A stretch of 22,500 bases of DNA from Prorocentrum cordatum. Its lineage: Eukaryota; Sar; Dinophyceae; Prorocentrales; Prorocentraceae. Location: assembly GCA_963575745.1 (NCBI GenBank), contig CAUYUJ010016291.1:147539-170038 (forward strand), in the 5' to 3' direction. This document shows, in pieces, positions 17,739-22,500 of this stretch. Below the pieces are notes generated by a model. It was not told the origin of the DNA, searched no databases, and saw only the letters and a program-made list of their open reading frames with translations. The translations under genes were made by a program, and so were the position numbers. Each line of letters begins with the position of its first letter. Position 1 is the stretch's first letter.

Positions 17739-17840
17739 ACGTATATATACATATATATATACAGATTTACATATATTTACTACATACATATATATATATA
17801 TATATATATGTGTATGTGTTATATATACATATATATATAT
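17739..17840. repeat. (TA)n/(TATATACA) microsatellite
   Basis: AT-rich dinucleotide repeat with ACA and GTG interruptions, directly downstream of R copy A. Confidence 0.95.
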
Positions 17841-17843
17841 GTA

Positions 17844-18230
17844 CAGATGACGGAAACTAAAGCAGAATCGTGTGTACGTTCCAATAAAAGGAAGCGAGCC
17901 CGTTACGTCCGGGGGCGAGAGGCCCGCTTGGTCACAACTGATGCACATGCTGGGGAACTCACGGTTGCCAAACAGTAACAATAGCACGAACGCAGACTTG
18001 TGTATTTCAAGTAGAAGCTCCTGTTGTAAAGCAGTGTGTTTTACACACACTCCAAGCTATGTCTACATGTATTTGTGTATATACATGTATATATATATAC
18101 ATTCATGGTACCCCTCCCTCCGGGACCGACCTCATTCTATATATGCTTCTCCTCGCCTATCTTGATCTGTTCTCGACCGAGATGTCTTGATTTTTTTTGG
18201 AAACTCGCGAGGATTTTCAATACCTTGTTT
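17844..18230. other. No gene supported; short TA repeat at 18065-18103
   Basis: A 43-codon plus frame from 17847 (with a basic run NKRKRARYVRGR) is open but too short to support. A second short TATATA/CATGTA repeat lies at 18065-18103. Confidence 0.45.
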
Positions 18231-18234
18231 GGTT

Positions 18235-18705
18235 TGGTTCGCTCGATTCCCATCATTGGTTCCAGATGATTCGTGCTTTATTTAATCATAGCGATTCCGA
18301 TTCCTTCTGCTTGATTACAAATGATCCCTACTGTTTCGTTTTGATCCCTGTTGATTCCGATTGGTTACTATTGATACCGATTGGTCCCCACTGGTTCCTA
18401 TTGTTTCTAATAAATTCCGAATGATTCGTACTGATTCCTATTGGTCCCTATTGCTTCATCTGGGTTCCTGGTGATTCCGATTGACTCCCAACGATTCAAG
18501 TCGATCCCCTGAAAATCATATTGAACCCTTTCGTCTTTGAGAGGTCCCGAATGATACCGAATGGTTCCGAATCCTTCCCAGTGGTATATCTATATATATA
18601 TACACACCGATTTTTCATGATTCCTACTGGTTCCTATTGAATACTACTGATTCGTTATGAATCTTACTGATTCCCATTGACTGTTACCGAATACAACGTA
18701 CTCTT
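18235..18705 (+). repeat. Degenerate 10-bp-period satellite, left arm (ATTGATTCCT-type)
   Basis: Units approximating ATTGATTCCT or ATTGGTTCCG follow one another at 10-bp spacing with occasional shifts, for example ACTGATTCCT then ATTGGTCCCT near 18438-18450. A short TATATA stretch interrupts at 18590-18603. The same satellite appears on the opposite strand at 19855-20310. Confidence 0.85.
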
Positions 18706-18710
18706 ATTGC

Positions 18711-18711
<1 letters not shown>

Positions 18712-18759
<48 letters not shown>

Positions 18760-18762
18760 GAA
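18712..18762. repeat. (GA)n microsatellite
   Basis: About 25 GA units with one ACA interruption. Mirrored by the CT tract at 19662-19846. Confidence 0.95.
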
Positions 18763-18983
18763 CAACAACAAAAAACGAGAGGCAGAGGGCGCAAAGGAGT
18801 GGGCCATTTCCTTCGCGCGAAGTGTTTCCATATTCTTCCGAGGGCTAGAAAGATTAGTTGCACCCCGTTGGACTTGAACATGCTGGGTTTTACAATGACA
18901 GTCACCAGCTTCCTTAGACTTAAGCCCGGAAACCTTTGAGCCGACCCCGAAAACAACAAAAACAAACAAAACGAATACGTGAT

Positions 18984-19114
18984 ACTACCAACTACAATGA
19001 ACATGGAAGGTCTTCGGGATCCGAGGCGGGAGGTGGGGTGAGGGAGGGCCAGGCTCCATCCGGGCTCCCCCGCCTCGAATCCTGAAGACCTTTGATCCTT
19101 ACATGTTTGGTAGT
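18984..19114. repeat. Hairpin H1
   Basis: Left arm with ACTACCAAC, CATG and GGTCTTCGGGATCCGAGGCG pairs with the right arm whose reverse complement contains ACTACCAAACATG and GGTCTTCAGGATTCGAGGCG. Weaker pairing continues out to about 18936 and 19165 (ACCCCGAAAAC and TTTTTTCGGGT). Confidence 0.8.
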
Positions 19115-19315
19115 CTGACCGGTTTTTTGTTGTTATATTGGTTTGTTTGTGTTTTTTCGGGTTAGTCTCACAGGATTCTTCATGTTGGGGCACGAAACCT
19201 GTGAAAGAGAAAGAAACGAATCATGCTGGGGCAGATTCATGTTGGGGCAGGAACGACCAAAACCCCCCGTGAAGAAAAAAACAGAAAACTTGTGAAACGA
19301 CAAAAAAACACAACA

Positions 19316-19402
19316 AAAGTTTCCAGGATCCGAGGCGGGGGAACCCGGCAGGAGTCCGGCCCTCTCTCCCCACAACCCCCGCCGCCGATCCCGAAAACCT
19401 TT
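19316..19402. repeat. Hairpin H2, an inverted copy of H1
   Basis: The left arm has GGATCCGAGGCGGGGG and the right arm has CCCCCGCCGCCGATCCCG. The plus strand of H2 aligns along its whole 87 bp with the minus strand of H1 core (19007-19093), including CCCGG(A/C)(T/A)GGAG and CGGCCCTC-like loop sequence. This shows that the two hairpins are inverted duplicates. Confidence 0.8.
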
Positions 19403-19661
19403 GGTTTTGGTTGGTGGGGTAATCTCGAGGGTGTTCAAAGTTTGTGTTGTTGTTTAGTCGTTGTTTATTTTATGTTCTATTTTTTGAAGCAGCAGCAGTT
19501 TTACAGATTGTGTGGCCCAACATTAGAAACATCTGTGACTGTCATTGAAAAACAAAGCAAATCCAACGGGAGGCCAAACAACCGAATAACCCTCTCAAAT
19601 GAATAAACAAAACATCAAGCAAAGGAACTGGCCCCTTCCTCGTCCACCCCGGTCTCTGACT

Positions 19662-19846
19662 ATCTCTCTCTTTCTCCCTCGTTGTTTGGTTTCTCTCTCT
19701 CTCTCTCTCGGCTTTCTGTTGTGTTGTTCATTTTCTCTCTCTCTCTCTCTTGTGTTATCTCTCTCTTTCTTTCTCTTTCTCCGTCTCTCTCTCTCTCTCT
19801 CTCTTTCTGATTGCTGTTTTCTCTCTCTCTCTCTCGTTCTCTCTTT
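19662..19846. repeat. (CT)n-rich polypyrimidine tract
   Basis: Several CT blocks separated by TTTCT, GTTGTG and GATTGCTG interruptions. Mirrors the GA tract at 18712-18762, though much longer. Confidence 0.95.
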
Positions 19847-19854
19847 CTACGCAA

Positions 19855-20310
19855 TGAGAAGGAATCGGAACCGATATGAATCAATAAGGATCAATGGGAA
19901 TAAATGCAAACCCAGGGGAATCCGCACGAATCAATACGAATCACTAGACATCAACAGGAATCAATGGGAATGACTGGGGATCACTTGGAACCATTCGGAC
20001 ACAATAAGAACTAATAGGAATTAGTAGTAATCAATCGGAACCCAACGGGATTAGTAGGAATCGATTGGAGTTGGAAGGACTCAATGGGAATCAATAGGAA
20101 TCAATATGAAGCAGTGGGGAACCAAATCAATCAATACGAAACAATATGGGTTAACAATAAACAATAAGAACCAGTCGGACATATTCGGAATACATCGTAG
20201 CCAATAGGGCTCATCAGTAATCATTGATCATCAACCGAAGTCACTTGTATTCAGTGTGATGCAACCGGGGCCGATAGGAATCAATCGCTTTCATTTGGAA
20301 TCCATAAAAA
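19855..20310 (-). repeat. Degenerate 10-bp-period satellite, right arm (AGGAATCAAT-type)
   Basis: Units approximating AGGAATCAAT (the reverse complement of the left-arm unit) at 10-bp spacing, for example GGAATCAATA followed by GGAATCAATA near 20088-20108. Confidence 0.85.
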
Positions 20311-20472
20311 CTAGCGAGAACAAGTAGCTCAATTACTCGAATGCATTAAGAATCCTTCGGTTCTGGCATCTGCTCATTTTCAAACATGTGCAATCGGACA
20401 TTTCAGCAACAGAGGGCTTCCACGACGACGGCACAAATCGGGTAGGTGTTTTTGAGGGGGGATAACATACAG

Positions 20473-20474
<2 letters not shown>

Positions 20475-20508
<34 letters not shown>

Positions 20509-20580
20509 GTATATGTATATATACATATGTATGTATACATGCACTCATATATACATATATATATATATATATAGATTTGT
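20475..20580. repeat. (TA)n/(TATG)n microsatellite
   Basis: TA dinucleotides with TATG and ACA interruptions, followed by a GTGTGT stretch to about 20608. Lies just upstream of repeat R copy B, as the compound repeat at 16318 does for copy A. Confidence 0.95.
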
Positions 20581-20649
20581 GTGTGTATTCGTGTGTGTCT
20601 GTGTGCGTGGTGCATGGACGCGACACCCGAATTTGAACGCACTGCTAAA

Positions 20650-21840
20650 CCCTGAAAGCTTTGACGGTTTCTGACATGCGCGTGACGACGCGCGCGGCGC
20701 GTGTGCACGCCGTCCTTGGTTTTCCACAGGGTGCACTCTATGTTTGTGCAATCTACGTGGTGCAGTCCACGTGGTGCACTCTATGTGTGGTGCAGATATT
20801 TCTTGTTCGCGCTGATTGCCAGCCCCACTGCCCTCGCAACCATCCGAAACCCCCATCCGCAACCTCGCTTTCAAGACCCACGAGACGGCAGTTGTGCTGC
20901 CTGCCTGGCGTTGCCTGGCGCATCGCCGCGGCCGCGCCAGCGCGCGCAGGCCCGCGCACAGAGCGCTCCGCTGGTCTGGCGCGACCAGCGCGGCGGCGCT
21001 GGCGCTGACCTCCGGGTACTTCCCAGCGCGTCCCGCAAGCCGCGCTGGCGCGCGGGCGCCGGCGCGCGGGCGCCTCGGCGCGCGTCGGTGGCTCGAGCGG
21101 GCGCGGCATCATGGCGACGCCGGCGACGTCAGGCACGATGATGACTGCAGCGGTGCTGGTGGCGACGACGATGGTGACGACGGCAAGGTAATGCGGGATG
21201 ACGATTCATTAAAAAACAGGAGAGAACGTTTAAAAAATATAGTTTCCTGCTATTTCTGCACAATTTTCTGACTGGAGGAGAAAGATTTAAAAAATAGTTT
21301 TCCAGCCCGCGGCCTGTTTTTTCTAATCGTCATCCCAGGCGCCGACGCGTGAACACGACCCCCGGTCACTTATTAAACGTCATCCTCCATTAAGTGACGG
21401 CGCCGATGCCGACCACGCCGATGACGAGAATGTTGTGTCGGCGATGCAGGTTCAGGAAATGTTTCGGCATGCGCGCGCGGCCGGCGGGTGCGAATGGCCC
21501 GCATGGTGTTAGTTGACAGGGGTCGTGCCCCCGAGCATGCGCGCAAGGGCGGCGCCGAATGGTTCCGACATGCGCGCGCGAGAAGCCCGTTTGGCCGCAC
21601 CGGATAAACACATGAAACAACCCATGGTTTTCAAAATAATTCGCAAGAGCCCGCGCGCAGACCATTTTCTGCTTCGGCCGCTAAGGTAGCAAAACTATGT
21701 TATAATACAATTTCGGGACACTCGATGCTTAACATCTGACGTAACCTGAAGTTGTTCACGAATATCGGCGTGCGTGCACGACGGCGCGCGCGTGCATTTC
21801 GTCCAATTGTTCCTGTTGTTTTGCAAGTGTTTTTGAAGAC
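20650..21840 (+). repeat. Dispersed repeat R, copy B
   Basis: It matches copy A as described there, including the exact 20-mer at 20918-20937. It carries a roughly 206-bp insertion at about 21188-21394 absent from copy A, and only one of the 300-bp units. CG-alternating tracts (CATGCGCGCGCGG, GGCGCGCGCGTGC) recur. No protein recognised. Confidence 0.85.
21188..21394. mobile_element. AT-rich insertion F4 with inverted ends, inside R copy B
   Basis: Copy A shows the uninterrupted site (GGCCAGTGACGG), whereas here GGCAAG and GTGACGG are separated by about 206 bp. The left end TAATGCGGGATGACG is an inverted repeat of the right end (reverse complement TAATGGAGGATGACG). A third inverted copy of the same motif, GGGATGACGATTAG with AAAACAGG, lies internally at 21313-21336 and pairs with 21195-21220. 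Two internal direct repeats (TTTAAAAAATA at about 21229 and 21286) are also present. AAG borders both sides. No coding capacity. Confidence 0.75.
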
Positions 21841-21844
21841 TGGT

Positions 21845-22040
21845 GGATTTTGATAAACAAGTGTGCGCATAATGTGTTTTGCAGAAGATGAGAGGGGGGG
21901 GTCAAACCCGGCCGGGTTAGGATGGTATGGGCTCATATATCTCTATAGCACATATCCACGGAGGGAACAATCACGGGGGGGAGATCCTAATTCTCTGATA
22001 GCAACAGAGCATCGATGTTGTGCAACCTGTGCGGTGCAGG
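21845..22040. other. No feature seen
   Basis: Short spacer between repeat R and the 75-bp minisatellite. Confidence 0.5.
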
Positions 22041-22044
22041 CATG

Positions 22045-22412
22045 GGCGGCGACGAAGCGGCGACGGGGCGGCGACGGCGAGCACGGAACCGCCAGACCGA
22101 CACCCAGGCCCAGACGACAGGCGGCGACGAGGCGGCGACGGGGCGGCGACGGCAAGCACGGAGCCGCCAGACCGATACTTACGCCCAAACGACGGGCGGC
22201 GACGAGGCGGCGACGGGGCGGCGACGGCAAGCACGGAACCGCTAGACCGACACCCAGGCCTAGAAGACGGGTGGCGATGAGACACAACGGGGCGGCGACG
22301 GCGAACACGGAGCCGCGAGACCGACACCCACGCGCAGACGACAGGCGGCGACGAGGCGGCGACGGGACGGCGACGGCAAGCATGGAGCCGCCAGACCGAC
22401 ACCCAGGTCCAA
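22045..22412. repeat. Five-unit minisatellite, period 75 bp
   Basis: GGCGGCGACGA-type unit starts fall at 22045, 22120, 22195, 22270 and 22344 (spacings 75, 75, 75, 74). Each unit contains GGCGGCGACGGC, AGCACGGA(A/G)CCGC and AGACCGACACCCA. Because 75 is a multiple of three, several frames on both strands stay open across it. There is no start context, domain or codon preference to choose one, so it is annotated as a repeat. Confidence 0.9.
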
Positions 22413-22437
22413 ATCCTTAGAACTGAATTAGAAACCC

Positions 22438-22500
22438 CTCCTCCTCCTCCTCCTCCTCCTCCTTCCTCCTTCCTCCTCCCTACTTCCTCCCTCCTCCTCC
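22438..22500. repeat. (CCT)n polypyrimidine tract running off the window
   Basis: CCT/TCC units with a few TTCC and CTA interruptions continue to the last base. Confidence 0.95.

Larger units (their letters stand above)
18770..19660. repeat. Core of a large imperfect inverted repeat
   Basis: AATGACAGTCAC at 18894 is matched by GTGACTGTCATT near 19537, with CCCGTTGGA(C/T)TTG close by on the outer side of each; the arms are imperfect but alignable over roughly 65 bp. Two hairpins lie inside (separate entries). Three copies of a CATG(T/C)TGGGGCA motif lie near the axis at 19181-19250. No open frame of note. Confidence 0.65.

Noticed and set aside
17847-17978. 43-codon plus frame with a basic run
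   Set aside because: Too short, lies next to a TA microsatellite, and has no codon bias or homology I recognise.
18835-18900. tRNA-like GTTGGACTTGAACATGC
   Set aside because: No cloverleaf stems or anticodon arm could be drawn; it belongs to the arms of the large inverted repeat.
1-22500. CRISPR array
   Set aside because: No short identical repeats with unique equal-length spacers; the tandem arrays present are contiguous minisatellites.

Overview
The window looks like nuclear DNA of a GC-rich, gene-poor eukaryote, most likely a dinoflagellate. Nothing in it is prokaryotic: there are no dense same-strand gene runs and no Shine-Dalgarno-led reading frames. The reasons for the dinoflagellate guess are the few exon-like stretches with almost every codon ending in G or C, a decayed LINE-type element whose domain order and style resemble elements I know from Prorocentrum-like genomes, and abundant foldback elements and simple repeats. 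The genus is recollection and inference, not something the sequence proves. No dinoflagellate spliced-leader relic, tRNA or rRNA was found.

Layout. Bases 1-1160 hold a cluster of foldback (palindromic, MITE-like) elements followed by CTC/CGT and GA microsatellites. Bases 1660-2240 hold a GT minisatellite between two related GC-rich flanks. Bases 2550-3490 are a reverse-oriented copy of a roughly 1 kb dispersed repeat, here called R. From 3500 to 7600 no gene could be supported; this stretch contains a hairpin, a GAG tract and a four-unit tandem repeat of 82-85 bp. A clean foldback element with a 5-bp target duplication lies at 7607-7812. An exon-like minus-strand stretch lies at 8302-8688. 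From about 8,970 to 13,790 the minus strand carries a badly decayed non-LTR retrotransposon. Its pieces, read in the minus direction, are a zinc-ribbon and coiled-coil ORF1, a reverse transcriptase fragment, a zinc knuckle and an RNase H-like end.

Bases 13,800-15,180 hold a GAG tract, a short minus-strand exon candidate and a second cluster of foldback elements with a 24-bp perfect palindrome among them. Bases 16,480-17,690 and 20,650-21,840 are two direct copies of repeat R, each next to AT-rich microsatellites. Between them lies a large mirrored structure (18,235-20,310): a 10-bp-period satellite, a GA tract, two hairpins that are inverted copies of each other, a CT tract, and the same satellite on the other strand. 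The window ends with a 75-bp minisatellite and a CCT tract.

No intact protein-coding gene was recognised. The most interesting material is structural. Several foldback elements have ends of the form TCGGG or a close variant, three of them with clear 5-bp target duplications. The R copies form an occupied/empty-site pair that exposes another insertion. The mirrored satellite block is the third.
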